Source: Acheta domesticus (lineage: Eukaryota > Arthropoda > Insecta > Orthoptera > Gryllidae). Taken from it: DNA of 64,000 nt. Position 1 is the first letter of the stretch. Each line of letters opens with the position of its first letter. A program made the translations under genes and the position numbers. Location of the stretch: the NCBI GenBank assembly GCA_031308135.1, contig JAHLJT010000631.1, positions 226,258,612-226,322,611 of the forward strand, in the 5' to 3' direction. Below the pieces are notes generated by a model, which saw only the letters and a list, made by a program, of their open reading frames with translations, was not told the DNA's origin and did no database searches. Positions 1 to 10,799 of this stretch are shown in pieces.

Positions 1-147
1 AAACATATTTTAGTTGCCTTGTTCGTCCAGTTTTCGGCACAGGAATTTACATTAGAAAGTATCAATTAAAATACTTGTTTAATTTTCCTTTCGTAACAAA
101 ATTAGATTTAATTATGAGCAATCTGATTAATCAAGTCGTAACGATTC
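1..147. other. Flank of BEL element, no gene seen
   Basis: AT-rich sequence with no convincing coding or repeat signal. Its last five bases, GATTC at 143-147, are the left copy of the target site duplication of the BEL/Pao element that follows. Confidence 0.6.
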
Positions 148-1380
148 TGTTACGTCCCATTTTAAACCTATTTATTGAATTTTTTATTTCCTTGCACCCA
201 GGGGACTCTTGTAGCACAATTCCTTATACTCAATTATTTGAACAACCAGTGAAGTGTATTGAAAACTGTATGTGTGTGAAAATCGGTCGGAGTGGCGTCG
301 TTCGGAGGAATGCAGTTCTCGCCGCACCCCTGCTGGACCACCCTCCGCGCGTCCCGCCCCCGTGGGGGTGGCGACTGCGAACAGTGCCGAAGGCTGTTAT
401 TCCAGGCGCATTTTTTTTGGCAACTTCCTGTCCGAGCCCCTCCGGCTCCAAGGGCATGCGTGCGCGCTGAGTGCGTGCACAAGCTTCGCCATCTCCCCAA
501 ACAGCGCTAGCCCTCAGACACACACGCAAATTGACACTAGCGCCCCTGTGTGCCACGAAAGGACAACATTTCGACCGACCAGTTTTCAAAAACTTTTCAT
601 CCGACGAGATCAAGGACTCTTGTGGCGACCTCCGCAGAGGTCAGACGTACTTTCGTATGCGGTGCAAAATCTATTTTGCCTGCCGCAATCTGTTGCAAGA
701 AGCGGCTCTCTAGCATTTACTTACTATATGCGGTGCAACGCCTAGTTGCCTACTGCAATCTGCTAGAAGACGCTGCTCTGCACAACATTTTAATTTGGGG
801 TCGCAACTCTGCGCCATCCCCGTCAACAATCTCCTGCTGCTGCAACATCTCTCGACCGACATCTGCTGCAAGAAACACCCACCAGAGCTCCAACGGATAA
901 GTGATTACTTATTTCAAACTTCTTTCTGATGCATCAGAATTCTACTTGAGTGCACTCTTTTAATCTATTTAAATTTAACGCAAGAAAAGACTCTAATTTT
1001 TGGCAACTTCTTACTTCAAGATTACTGTTTTTCAATTACTTTTGTTCTTTTTTTTTTCATTACTTTTTTCACATTAATTTTTTATCTTACTGTTTTTTAA
1101 TATTTTTTGTTTGTTTACTAACCTTTTAACTCAAATTTTTTAGTAATTAAATATTTGTTATTTTTTATTACAGCTAATGTTGTTCTTTTTTGCCCTATCA
1201 TATTCCATCCATCTATGCAATACCGTACAGCTCAATTAATTTTATGTGTTATGTGTATCAATTAATTTACAGTCTGCTGGTCCTCCAAATATATAAATAT
1301 AAAGCTATCAGAGATTCCTCCATATTCTACTTTTCTTATTTATACTGCCAAATCACATTTTGCAGACGATACACGTAACA
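148..1380 (+). repeat. 5' LTR of BEL/Pao element
   Basis: 1233 bases with inverted ends TGTTACG/CGTAACA. The first 0.75 kb is GC-rich and the last 0.5 kb AT-rich. A TATA-like run, AATATATAAATATAAAG near 1287-1303, about 80 bases before the LTR end, is a candidate core promoter for the genomic RNA. Compared with the 3' LTR I count about four substitutions and about five 1-base indels, mostly in homopolymers. Confidence 0.92.
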
Positions 1381-1382
1381 TA

Positions 1383-1402
1383 TTTGGTCCTCCGTTCGCG
1401 GA
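1383..1402 (+). promoter_or_regulatory. Candidate tRNA primer binding site
   Basis: Directly after the 5' LTR comes TTTGGTCCTCCGTTCGCGG. The TGG start three bases inside the internal region is what is expected of a primer binding site pairing with a tRNA 3' CCA end, and BEL elements often start in a similar way. The tRNA species was not identified, so this rests on position and the TGG start. Confidence 0.45.
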
Positions 1403-1662
1403 TATTTTTTTCCAGTTATTAGACAATACGTTGCATTGTATTGCATTTGGATGTGTTTGTAGGGCAAACAAAATTGTGTTCGTGTGTAGTGATAAGTGTT
1501 CATTTTCACATAATTGTTATTACGCATCGTAACAGTGAATTGTGTCTGCAAGTCTTCCCTTGACGTGCAGGCTATCGTGGCAAGACATTATTTTGTTTTG
1601 GGTGATAGAAGGTTTTATTTTAACCTCTTATTTTTTGTTGTTGTAAATTTTAACAAATCAAA

Positions 1663-4176
1663 ATGGGTCCAAAGAAAAATAGGCAGTTAGACCCCCACGC
1701 AGGCTATGAAACCACTCAACAAGAGCATCAAAGAAATAATTTCAAAAAATTATTAATTTCCTCTATGAATGCATTGCGTAATTATGAAATTAAAGATAGG
1801 CTATCCTATAACGTGTTAATAGAAAAACAGTCTCGGCTCACTAATCTTTATGAACAATTTGCTCAAGTATCAATGCAATTTGAATTTTCTGATTCTGAGT
1901 TTAGGGAATACGAAAATATTGAGGACGAGTACGTCACTCTCTTAGCTCAGATTAAGATTATTCTCAGTGAGAACAATCACCACTCCGATCAAATTTCGGA
2001 GAATTCTGTTAACAACGAACAGCATGTGTGCTCATCTTTTGCAAATTCTCGAACACAACAATCAGTCAGGTTACCGGAAATCTCTATTCCTAAATTCAAT
2101 GGAGATTTTGCGAATTGGACGAATTTCAAGGAAATCTTTACGGCCTTGATTATAAAAAATACCACTATAGAAGATGTCGCAAGGTTTCATCACCTAAATA
2201 CTGCTCTTGAAGGGGAACCTCTTTCATTGCTACGTAGTCTACCGGCATCAGCCCTCAATTTTCAGGTAGCATGGAATCTTCTTTGTACTAGATATGATAA
2301 CACCCGTTTGATAATATCTAGCTACCTGAAAAAGCTTCTAAAACCGCCCGAATTACAAGCAGGGTCGCCTCAGTCCTTGAGAGCTTTATTAGATCATTTT
2401 GTAACTAATTACAATGCGCTGAAGGTAATTCAAAATGAACTACCTCTTGATGAATTGCTCATTTCTCAGTTGTTGTTAGAGTCTCTAGACCTGGAAACTT
2501 TGCGTGAATGGGAAAGTTCATCTAACACAGATAAAATGCCCTCCCTTAACGATCTGACCACATTTCTTGAAAAAAGATGTAAAATCTTAGATCTAGTTAA
2601 TATTAATAAAGTAAATGTCGAAGTACATCTAAAGCAAGGGTCATCGTCATCACGCCCCACTTCAAAACAGGGTACCAGTAATTGCGCTTGCTGTTCCGGC
2701 CCACATCCAATTTATTTGTGTGCTGATTTCAATAAAATGAGTCCGCAGAAAAGGATAGCCGTAGTAACTGACAAGAAGTTATGTCGAAATTGTTTAAAAT
2801 ATTATAGTCCTGGTCATACTTGTTCAAAGGGAACGTGTCGTCAGTGCGACAAACGTCATCATACGTTACTACATTTAGGTGATAAAGTTTCCAGTAAGCC
2901 TCAAACGCAATCAAACGTGATGTCGGCTAATGCTAACGCGTGTTCAGACATGAACACCACGAGTTCCGCGCCCTCAGCTGGAATCTCGGAACACATTGAA
3001 GCTCAGGTAAAGTCGCAGGATTCTTCTAAGATATCGTTTTGCACATTGCCTGCAGTTCATACGTCACGATGCCTTCTCGCCACCGCGGCAGTGCAGATAA
3101 AGAAAAAGGACGGATCATACGTGCAGTGCACGGCAATTATGGACTCCGGATCCAATTGTAATTTAATTACTGAATCTTTAGTTGAACGACTTCAACTCAA
3201 TACTTTTGATGCCTCTATAAATATCTGCGGCATAGCAGCTTCTCAGACACGAGCTACACGCGGGGTATCACTTGATGTTGGCGCCAGCGCCACGAATTGG
3301 CGCACTAACTTAGGTGCTTACGTTATACCACAGATTAGTTCTCAACTACCAACGGTAGATTTAGATCCATCTTCGTGGAATATTCCGAGTAACATGACTC
3401 TGGCGGACCCGCATTTCGCTAATGCTAAGTCCATCGATTTATTGTTAGGTTCGGAAATATTTTACTCAATACTGGCTACGGGAAATGTTTCATTAGGACC
3501 TGAAAAACCTGTCATGCAGAACACCTTATTAGGCTGGTTAGTAGCTGGCCGTCTACCGTGTTTGCAGGAGTCAAAAGAATCTACGAGTCATTACTCGGCA
3601 TTTATATCTTCTAATCACGAAGGTTTAGATGCGACACAGTTTGAATTAAGCAAGTTTTGGCAATTAGAGGAACTGCCCGCGGCTAAACAATCCTCTCCAG
3701 AAAATGAACATTGCGAAGATTTCTTTCGCGAATCTACCACTCGCGATCGCGATGGCAGATATATAATAAAACTCCCTCGCAAATTAAATGCACCGACTTT
3801 AGGCGCAAATCAGGCTCAGGCAAAACGGCGTTTCTTGTCATTAGAAACCAGGCTTGAGAAAGATCCGGAACTCAAACACAACTATGTGGAGTTTATGAAG
3901 GAGTATGAAAACTTGGGCCACATGGTTGAAGTGACCTCCAACTCCATGGATAATTTCGGCTATTACATTCCTCACCATCCAATTCTGAAACCCTCTAGTT
4001 CAACCACGAAATTACGTGTAGTATATGACGCTTCAGCGAAATATAGCACAGGTGTATCGCTAAATGAAACTCTTGCATCAGGGCGTGATAATAGAGCTCG
4101 TGTTGATCGCGTTCGAACTGCGGGTGGAACATTTTTACGTACAATTCATAAGTTAGCTCCCTTACCTATTTCATAA
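1663..4176 (+). CDS. BEL/Pao Gag-protease with deleted Pol (837 aa)
   Basis: Starts at AAAATGG, a good animal start context. Residues about 137-300 (LPEISIPKFNGDF onward, with WTNFKEIF) match the DUF1759 gag-type domain. Cys/His-rich residues 341-403 (CACC, then LCRNCLKYY, GHTC, CRQCDKRHHTLLH) are the zinc knuckles. Residues about 480-620 are the DUF1758/A17-type aspartic protease, with the catalytic triplet Asp494-Ser-Gly and a DLLLGSEIF segment. RT begins at about 767 (YYIPHHPILKP) and 785 (RVVYDAS), then stops abruptly after ETLASG. The last 30 residues (VRTAGGTFLRTIHKLAPLPI) resemble the C-terminal tail of BEL integrase (DUF5641). The product would be Gag plus protease with no active polymerase. 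The open frame and intact Asp suggest recent origin; whether it is translated cannot be told. Confidence 0.9.
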   Translation: MGPKKNRQLDPHAGYETTQQEHQRNNFKKLLISSMNALRNYEIKDRLSYNVLIEKQSRLTNLYEQFAQVSMQFEFSDSEFREYENIEDEYVTLLAQIKIILSENNHHSDQISENSVNNEQHVCSSFANSRTQQSVRLPEISIPKFNGDFANWTNFKEIFTALIIKNTTIEDVARFHHLNTALEGEPLSLLRSLPASALNFQVAWNLLCTRYDNTRLIISSYLKKLLKPPELQAGSPQSLRALLDHFVTNYNALKVIQNELPLDELLISQLLLESLDLETLREWESSSNTDKMPSLNDLTTFLEKRCKILDLVNINKVNVEVHLKQGSSSSRPTSKQGTSNCACCSGPHPIYLCADFNKMSPQKRIAVVTDKKLCRNCLKYYSPGHTCSKGTCRQCDKRHHTLLHLGDKVSSKPQTQSNVMSANANACSDMNTTSSAPSAGISEHIEAQVKSQDSSKISFCTLPAVHTSRCLLATAAVQIKKKDGSYVQCTAIMDSGSNCNLITESLVERLQLNTFDASINICGIAASQTRATRGVSLDVGASATNWRTNLGAYVIPQISSQLPTVDLDPSSWNIPSNMTLADPHFANAKSIDLLLGSEIFYSILATGNVSLGPEKPVMQNTLLGWLVAGRLPCLQESKESTSHYSAFISSNHEGLDATQFELSKFWQLEELPAAKQSSPENEHCEDFFRESTTRDRDGRYIIKLPRKLNAPTLGANQAQAKRRFLSLETRLEKDPELKHNYVEFMKEYENLGHMVEVTSNSMDNFGYYIPHHPILKPSSSTTKLRVVYDASAKYSTGVSLNETLASGRDNRARVDRVRTAGGTFLRTIHKLAPLPIS

Positions 4177-4284
4177 GATAGAATAGTTTTCTTTATCATT
4201 GGGACTTCACATTGTTCTTATTAAAATTCTTACTTATTTTTTTACAAATGACACTCCTGTGTCGTGCCATTTGGGCGGGCAGTA

Positions 4285-5515
4285 TGTTACGTCCCATTTT
4301 AAACCTATTTATTGAATTTTTTATTTCCTTGCACCCAGGGGACTCTTGTAGCACAATTCCTTATACTCAATTATTTGAACAACCAGTGAAGTGTATTGAA
4401 AACTGTATGTGTGTGAAATCGGTCGGAGTGGCGTCGTTCGGAGGAATGCAGTTCTCGCCGCACCCCTGCTGGACCACCCTCCGCGCGTCCCGCCCCCGTG
4501 GGGGTGGCGACTGCGAACGTGCCGAAGGCTGTTATTCCAGGCGCATTTTTTTTTGGCAACTTCCTGTCCGAGCCCCTCCGGCTCCAAGGGCATGCGTGCG
4601 CGCTGAGTGCGTGCACAAGCTTCGCCATCTCCCCAACAGCGCTAGCCCTCAGACACACACGCAAATTGACACTAGCGCCCCTGTGTGCCACGAAAGGACA
4701 ACATTTCGACCGACCAGTTTTCAAAAACTTTTCATCCGACGAGATCAAGGACTCTTGTGGCGACCTCCGCAGAGGTCAGACGTACTTTCGTATGCGGTGC
4801 AAATCTATTTTGCCTACCGCAATCTGTTGCAAGAAGCGGCTCTCTAGCATTTACTTACTATATGCGGTGCAACGCCTAGTTGCCTACTGCAATCTGCTAG
4901 AAGACGCTGCTCTGCACAACATTTTAATTTGGGGTCGCAACTCTGCGCCATCCCCGTCAACAATCTCCTGCTGCTGCAACATCTCTCGACCGACATCTGC
5001 TGCAAGAAACACCCACCAGAGCTCCAACGGATAAGTGATTACTTATTTCAAACTTCTTTCTGATGCATCAGAATTCTACTTGAGTGCACTCTTTTAATCT
5101 ATTTAAATTTAACGCAAGAAAAGACTCTAATTTTTGGCAACTTCTTACTTCAAGATTACTGTTTTTCAATTACTTTTGTTCTTTTTTTTTTTCATTACTT
5201 TTTTCACATTAATTTTTTATCTTACTGTTTTTTAATATTTTTTGTTTGTTTACTAACCTTTTAACTCAAATTTTTTAGTAATTAAATATTTGTTATTTTT
5301 TATTACAGCTAATGTTGTTCTTTTTTGCCCTATCATATTCCATCCATCTATGCAATACCGTACAGCTCAATTAATTTTATGTGTTATGTGTATCATTTAA
5401 TTTACAGTCTGCTGGTCCTCCAAATATATAAATATAAAGCTATCAGAGATTCCCCCATATTCTACTTTTCTTTTTTATACTGCCAAATCACATTTTGCAG
5501 ACGATACACGTAACA
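4285..5515 (+). repeat. 3' LTR of BEL/Pao element
   Basis: 1231 bases, nearly identical to 148-1380 and with the same ends. Followed by GATTC (5516-5520), the right copy of the target duplication. The low divergence between the LTRs marks a recent insertion. Confidence 0.92.
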
Positions 5516-5520
5516 GATTC

Positions 5521-5717
5521 AGTAAATGCGGAAAAGAGAGTGGAGAAATTCACGCCACCTCACTAATGTACATTGATACATACACCACCTCACTAATGTA
5601 CACGGATACATTGAAACCATAAAAATTACGTGTTTTTCTAGAATTTCGTTTTTTTTAGAATATCGTAAAGGAAAACGGCAATTCGATTTGTCTTTTTGAG
5701 ATAAATCGAATTAGCTA
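5521..5717. other. AT-rich flank with short tandem duplication
   Basis: Contains CACCTCACTAATGTACA twice, about 30 bases apart (5555-5612). No coding signal. Confidence 0.5.
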
Positions 5718-5734
5718 GTGATGCCCTTTGTTGC

Positions 5735-5906
5735 CCCGGCAGGGGAGTTGCCTCGCTGGGAGGGGAGGCGTCCCCCAAGCCGTGTAGGTCGACGCCGGAT
5801 CTCACGGTTCAGTGAAGGAGGAACACCTCCACTTTCGGGGCTATAACATGCTGGACTAATGACTATAGTATTTGGCGCGCTTGTAAACACTAAATAGTCA
5901 ATCATT
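5735..5906 (+). mobile_element. SINE S1, 3' fragment
   Basis: Shares with the complete copy at 48590-49115 and its relatives the run GTCGACGCCGGATCTCACGGTTCAG, then a GGACTAATGAC block, ending near CAATCATTCAAGG. 5' truncated. Confidence 0.6.
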
Positions 5907-6119
5907 CAAGGAAAATGTTCCACATATGTTCCGGGTGGTGACAGTTTAATTATCTAAACATGCCGTCAGATATGTGTGCGGGGGAGGGGGCAGAAAGCTC
6001 CAAGATATTTTGAAAGAGGGTACCTTAGCCACATATAATGAAACATTTTATTTTCGTAAATGTGTTCAATCCCTGACTTTCCCTTTTTAATCTGGGAATT
6101 TTCTTTATTACAAAACTAG

Positions 6120-6560
6120 TATATATTTTTTTACAATAATTTAGGAGCAGTCACTTCTGAAATAGGAAATGATAAACTTCTATTCTCCTAAGAAACAGAC
6201 CTACAAACCGCCTAAGAAACAGACTTCCATTCCACATTTTTCTCCAATATCTCTCGGACATTAGACAAGGATAGAATATTTCTTTTCATCGCCCTCCGAC
6301 GAATGTTTCCGGAATTATCCTGTCAATAATCTGGGTTGAAGGTTTCAGCTAACAACATTACCATCAGAGAGGTGACAACAAGTTACCCCCTTCACACATT
6401 GCAGCTTCAAAATTACTCGGCCAATCAGCGGAAGATCCTTGTGGCTGAACATTGTACTGTACATCGTAAAATTAAATTCAATAAACAAATCCGGCAATTC
6501 GGAGAATGGTTGAACGCCATTTGGCGAAGCAGCTCCCCAAGCCATCTTGGGATTTTGTAA
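6120..6560 (+). repeat. Dispersed 0.43-kb repeat, copy 1
   Basis: Collinear with 8905-9345: shared blocks include CACTTCTGAAATAGGAA, GACGAATGTTTCCGGAATTA, GTTGAAGGTTTCAGCTAACA and TTGGCGAAGCAGCTCC. Copy 2 carries about 40 extra bases near 9045-9085. No ORF of note; probably a non-autonomous transposon. Confidence 0.7.
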
Positions 6561-7894
6561 ATTGCTCAACATAGAAAATACTGTATTGAATCATTAAAGC
6601 TACAATTTCATTCTTCTTGTAGTATGTTTATTTATTTACTAGAAAAATATGGCTTGTGTAATTAAAAAAAGTACCGTGGAGGAGGAGGGACCAGATACGA
6701 AGTCAGTCCCGCGCGGCGCACGCTGATGCATGCAATCGTTCTCGCTCAAAGCGGTCACTCCCACTCGGATCGCCTTTCTATTTCATTCAGCGATACCGAA
6801 GAAAGGCGCGCAGGCAGTAAGTACAACTTGAAAGATACAAGCGATATTAATATAACACGGATGCACTGGTGGTAGTAGTAAATAGAGATCGTGTGGTATT
6901 TCATGGATATTAGTAAAACATGTTTCGTTAGATTATTTATTTCGTTTTATTTTTCGTTACTTTATATATTCGTCGTATTATATTATATATCATTTATATC
7001 GTATAATACATGTTTCGTTAAGGAACACAACGTTAAATAAATAAAAGGTGTTGTCCGGTTTCAAAAATGATAGCTCTGCAAGATAGCTCTGATGATGATG
7101 ATGATGATAGCTATCCAATTGAAAAAATCTTGAGTTAAAATATACCGTGTTTGATACCAGATAACACATTTTATTTATTTATTATTAGAAGGAATTTATA
7201 TCAACAGCAATTCTATTAATAAGAACACTACGTTGCTGTTTTACCAAGAGACCTTCTCTTCTAACCTATTTTAAAACCTTTTACGTCAGAAACAAATAGA
7301 AATGTGGTAAATAAGTAATTAATGTACGAGTAAGAGGCAGATCGCTAATAATGAACAAAAATATATATTTGTACGGCGGAGAGAGAAGTATTAAGCAGAT
7401 AATTAATAAGCGAACAACCCTTGCCTCATCCCAAAAAAGAAAAGGCAATTTAATCTTGTGCAATCAGTTCGTGGTTTTGTCTTTTGGCTGTTGGAATTGT
7501 TACAAAGTGATCTAGTTGCTAAAGTGATCTAAGTTTGCTTTCTGAGAAATTCGTAGATAAAAGATATCAAAATCCTTGACTTCTTTTGAGCGGAAACTTC
7601 GCTACCAGTTTTCCGGAGGCAAAAACATCAAGAAGTTTTGAACCTAACTATTTTTTATACGTAATGTCAAACATTTATTTGTTGAGATATCCCCCTTTCA
7701 CTTTAAAAATATCTGGCAACGCCACTGAAAGAAGAAAGAAATTTGAAAACGTTAACGCAATTTTATAGACATTCGTCTATAAATTGCTTCTTCTCTTCCT
7801 TCTCCGTTTCCTCCTATTTCCTCATCCTCCTTTTTCTTTTCCTCCCCCTCCGCCTTTACCTCCTTCTCCTCCTCCACCTCGTCCTCACTGCCAT
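6561..7894. other. No gene recognised
   Basis: AT-rich with a short (GAT)n run at 7089-7109 and a pyrimidine-rich stretch at 7785-7880. A GC-richer piece at 6680-6830 shows no coding pattern. Short ORFs here look like chance. Confidence 0.5.
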
Positions 7895-8245
7895 AGGGGC
7901 CATGGACTGCGCGTGACCTTTCCTTTCTCTTGCTTCTCCTATACTCCCTTACTTTCACACACTTACACGCACTTACAAGCACTTCACGACCACACATGTC
8001 GAGGGACCAGTCGGGAGCTGAGAGCTTGTGGGAGACACCTTGTTGGGGAAAACCCCGCTACCCGACGGTAGCTCGGCGTCGGATATCACCACTACCTACT
8101 GATAGTAATGTATCGATTTCACCATCCGGCGGGGGAAGATCACCTCCACCTCCTGAGGAAAAAAAGCATGCACTACACTTATGGGCCTAACAATCTTATC
8201 AGTTGACGAACCCGTAATCACTAACAACCAACCAACCAACCAACC
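7895..8245 (+). mobile_element. SINE S1, 5'-truncated copy
   Basis: Holds the S1 body (GCGTGACCTTTCCTTTC, ACACATGTCGAGGGACCAG, AAAACCCCGCTA, GGGGGAAGATCACCTCC) and ends in a simple tail of AACC repeats at 8222-8246. The pol III head is absent. Confidence 0.65.
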
Positions 8246-8377
8246 ATCCCCCTCCCCCTCCTTCTTTTTCTTACTTTCCTCTGCCTATTTTTCTCTCTCT
8301 TTCCCTTTCCTTTCCTCTTGCTTGGCCGCCCCATTCACCCTCCTTCGCTGCCCCACTGCATCCGAGTTCCCCGAAGC

Positions 8378-8636
8378 GGGAACTCGGCGAAAGAACCGGC
8401 TGCCCGCGCATTCCCGGCCTGCTCGTGCGGCGGCGGCGGCGCGCGCAAGGCCGCCCGCCTTATCCACTTCCCGCTGGCGCCGGCCGTCCTCCAACACAAG
8501 TTCACCAGCGGCGCAACGGCGCGCTGCCCCGCGCTGCATCGCCTGGCATTTCCTCGACCTTTGGCTCCCGCGCGCACCTGCAGCCCACGCGCCGACCCCC
8601 GTGCGCGCACGCTCGCTCCGACGCAGTGCCTTTCAC
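8378..8636. other. GC-rich island
   Basis: CG-dinucleotide-rich stretch with (CGG)n at about 8428-8440, in strong contrast to its surroundings. It ends where a hairpin MITE begins. Several overlapping frames are open only because the sequence is GC-rich; none looks like a protein. Confidence 0.5.
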
Positions 8637-8637
8637 T

Positions 8638-8814
8638 TATACTGCGATTTTCGTCACTTTGCCCCAGACAGGAATCAGCTGTTTCGCTGCCATCCAATCA
8701 GGAGCTGATATTTTGCGACAGTGACGTCACTATGATGACGTTCAAGCTCCCGATTGGATGAAATTGTGAACAGCGGATTTCTGTCAGGGACAAAGTTACG
8801 AATATCGCAGTATA
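8638..8814. mobile_element. Hairpin MITE H1, copy 1
   Basis: 177 bases that fold back on themselves: TATACTGCGATTTTCG with CAGGAATCAGCTG and CCATCCAATCAGGAGCT on the left are mirrored by AGCTCCCGATTGGATG, CTGTCAGGGACAAAG and TCGCAGTATA on the right. Arms are about 70 bases around a centre with TGACGTCACTATGATGACG. Other copies: about 32564-32740 and 21957-22112. Confidence 0.8.
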
Positions 8815-9545
8815 CATGCACTACACTACCGCACATGACGGGAGTCGGGAGCTTCGAGCTTGTACCGGCTGAGGCTGTGCCCTGCCTTGTTGGTTGAACG
8901 TTTCAGCTAACAATTTTTACAATATTTTAGAAGCAGGCACTTCTGAAATAGGAACAGATTAACTTCCATTCTCCCGCCTAAAAAAAACTCCCATTTCACA
9001 TTTTTCTTCAATATCACTCTGACGTTAGATAAGGATAGAATATTTCTTAAGTTTACCTGTCTCACCTGCCACATTATTTTCTAAGCCCTTTTCATTGCCC
9101 TCTGACGAATGTTTCCGGAATTATCCTGTCAATAATCTTGGTTGAAGGTTTCAGCTAACAAAAACTCTCAGAGAGGGGACAAGTTACCTCCTTCACTCTT
9201 TGCTGCTCGAAAATTAATGGGCAAATCAGCGGAAGAGCCTTGTGACTGAACATTGTACTGAACATTGTAAAACAAAATTCAATAAACAAATCTGGCAATT
9301 TGGAGAATGGTTGTTCGACATTTGGCGAAGCAGCTCCTCAGGCCATGCCTGGTTTCCTCTGGCGCTGCGTCGCTGGTGAACTTCCGATGTCTAGTTGGCG
9401 AAAACCCCGCTAGCAGATGCTAGGTCGGCGCCGGATCTCGCCATTCAGCGGGGGAAGATCACCGCGATCTCCCGAGGGTCGTAAACATGCAGGAAACAGG
9501 GACGAATGACCTTAGCAGTTGATGCACCTGGAATCATCAATCAAT
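8815..9545 (+). mobile_element. SINE S1 split by another repeat
   Basis: S1 sequence (CACTACCGCACATGACGGGAG to CCCTGCCTTGTTGG) stops near 8896 and resumes near 9390 (GTTGGCGAAAACCCCGCTAG), running to an AATCATCAATCAATCAA tail at about 9530-9548. The roughly 0.5 kb between is mainly the repeat at 8905-9345, so that repeat landed in an older SINE. Confidence 0.65.
8905..9345 (+). repeat. Dispersed 0.43-kb repeat, copy 2
   Basis: Collinear with 6120-6560 (see that entry). Nested within a SINE S1 copy. Confidence 0.7.
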
Positions 9546-9548
9546 CAA

Positions 9549-10059
9549 ACTCAGTGGTGCACAGAAAAAACAAGAGGTCTGGGAAGTAGATACACGAGGG
9601 CCTCTTATTTTAAACAAAAGTTTCGCCCCCCACCACCACCACTGCGTTTACATCAATAGAATTCATTTCTCCATGCCATTGAAATAACCTATAGCGGTTA
9701 CTTTGAATTAGAAGAAAATAATCTTTTACTTGTGATTTAATGAACAAAATCCAGGGACACCAATTAAGTCTGGGTCTGGGGCAAGTTGTCCTTTTGTCCC
9801 ACTCTTCTGAGTGCCACTGCTCGATCTCCATTATGTTCATGCTCGGCAGGACTTGACAGATGCCTTTCGTGAAATAGACGTACGTATTCGCGCTGCACGT
9901 CCACTTTTTCAAATAATTGCCTTCATTGTGTCTGTTTTAAAATGATTTAATGAATTCTTACGAGGAAAAAATTCGCGGAACACACCCACCAATTTCGCAA
10001 ATTCCCCTAAAATTCCTTCTCGTAAAAAACGCTGAAAATGTGTATTTCTTAATAAATTC
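9549..10059. other. No gene recognised
   Basis: Mixed sequence without a repeat or coding signature that I recognise. Confidence 0.5.
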
Positions 10060-10570
10060 AAGTAATATCGTTTGTTATTGGGATGGGGCGTGTAGTCACG
10101 AATCCGCTACATAAGATTCGTTGATCGGGAGGTTTAAGGTTCAAATCTTGCGGGTGGTTTGTAATATATTGGTTTGATTGATTTATTAATTCGTGCTTTT
10201 TTTTGGGTGTGTCAACTGCCGTGATCATGTAAAAGAAGTGCATATTTTTGTTACTGATAGGTGACAGTGTTCTTTCCCGGCTGAAGGATGAAATCCGACG
10301 CTGACCTACCTGAAAGGTTGTGGGGGATTTCCACTTCTCTACATCTCCCCCAGAGGGACATCGCCCCATCCGCGACAAGTTCTACGCTCCCGATCGGTCT
10401 CCTGACATTTGTGGTAGTAAAGAGGATGACAGTGAGTGCGTCTTTAAGGGCAGAGGATAAGACAACGAGGAGGAAGGAGAGATCGCGCGCGGTTCCTGAC
10501 CCGTTTGTTAGGATTATAGCTCCGAATTTCGTCTGGTATTGATCGGTGAATTGGTTATTGGTTGTGGCAG
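10060..10570 (-). mobile_element. SINE S1, minus-strand copy
   Basis: Read on the minus strand it has the S1 body (GATCTCTCCTTCCTCCTCG, CGGGAAAGAAC, GATGTAGAGAAGTGG) and an AATCAATCAAACC tail near 10170-10185. A tRNA-like stretch (GGGAGGTTTAAGGTTCAAATC, 10118-10138) lies next to the tail. Confidence 0.55.
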
Positions 10571-10799
10571 GATTTTCAGGACTGGCTTCACAGCGAGATG
10601 AAGCCTACCTCCGACTGGATGGAATTGTAGAGGCCGCTTGCTCTGATCGGTCGTGTACGGGGTATCCTCGAATCAATTTCACGCAGGTGACTGAGCAGTT
10701 CTCTATTCAACGCAACCTGCTGGATCTTTCTTTCCAAATCTCTTCCTGGTTCTCAATCGTAGGAATGATGAGGCGATCTCTCCTTCTCGTACAACCCTA

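Larger units (their letters stand above)
148..5515 (+). mobile_element. BEL/Pao LTR retrotransposon, internally deleted
   Basis: Complete insertion by structure: two near-identical LTRs (148-1380 and 4285-5515), each starting TGTTACG and ending CGTAACA, bounded by the same five bases GATTC (143-147 and 5516-5520). The internal region is only about 2.9 kb, against roughly 5-6 kb in full BEL/Pao elements. One 837-codon ORF (1663-4176) codes gag, zinc knuckles, protease and the very start of reverse transcriptase, then joins in frame to the C-terminal tail of pol. Most of RT, all of RNase H and the integrase core are missing, so the copy can move only if an intact relative supplies those functions. 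A purine-rich stretch (TTTGGGCGGGCAG, about 4270-4282) before the 3' LTR is a candidate polypurine tract. BEL/Pao membership rests on ORF domain order and is secure. Confidence 0.93.
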
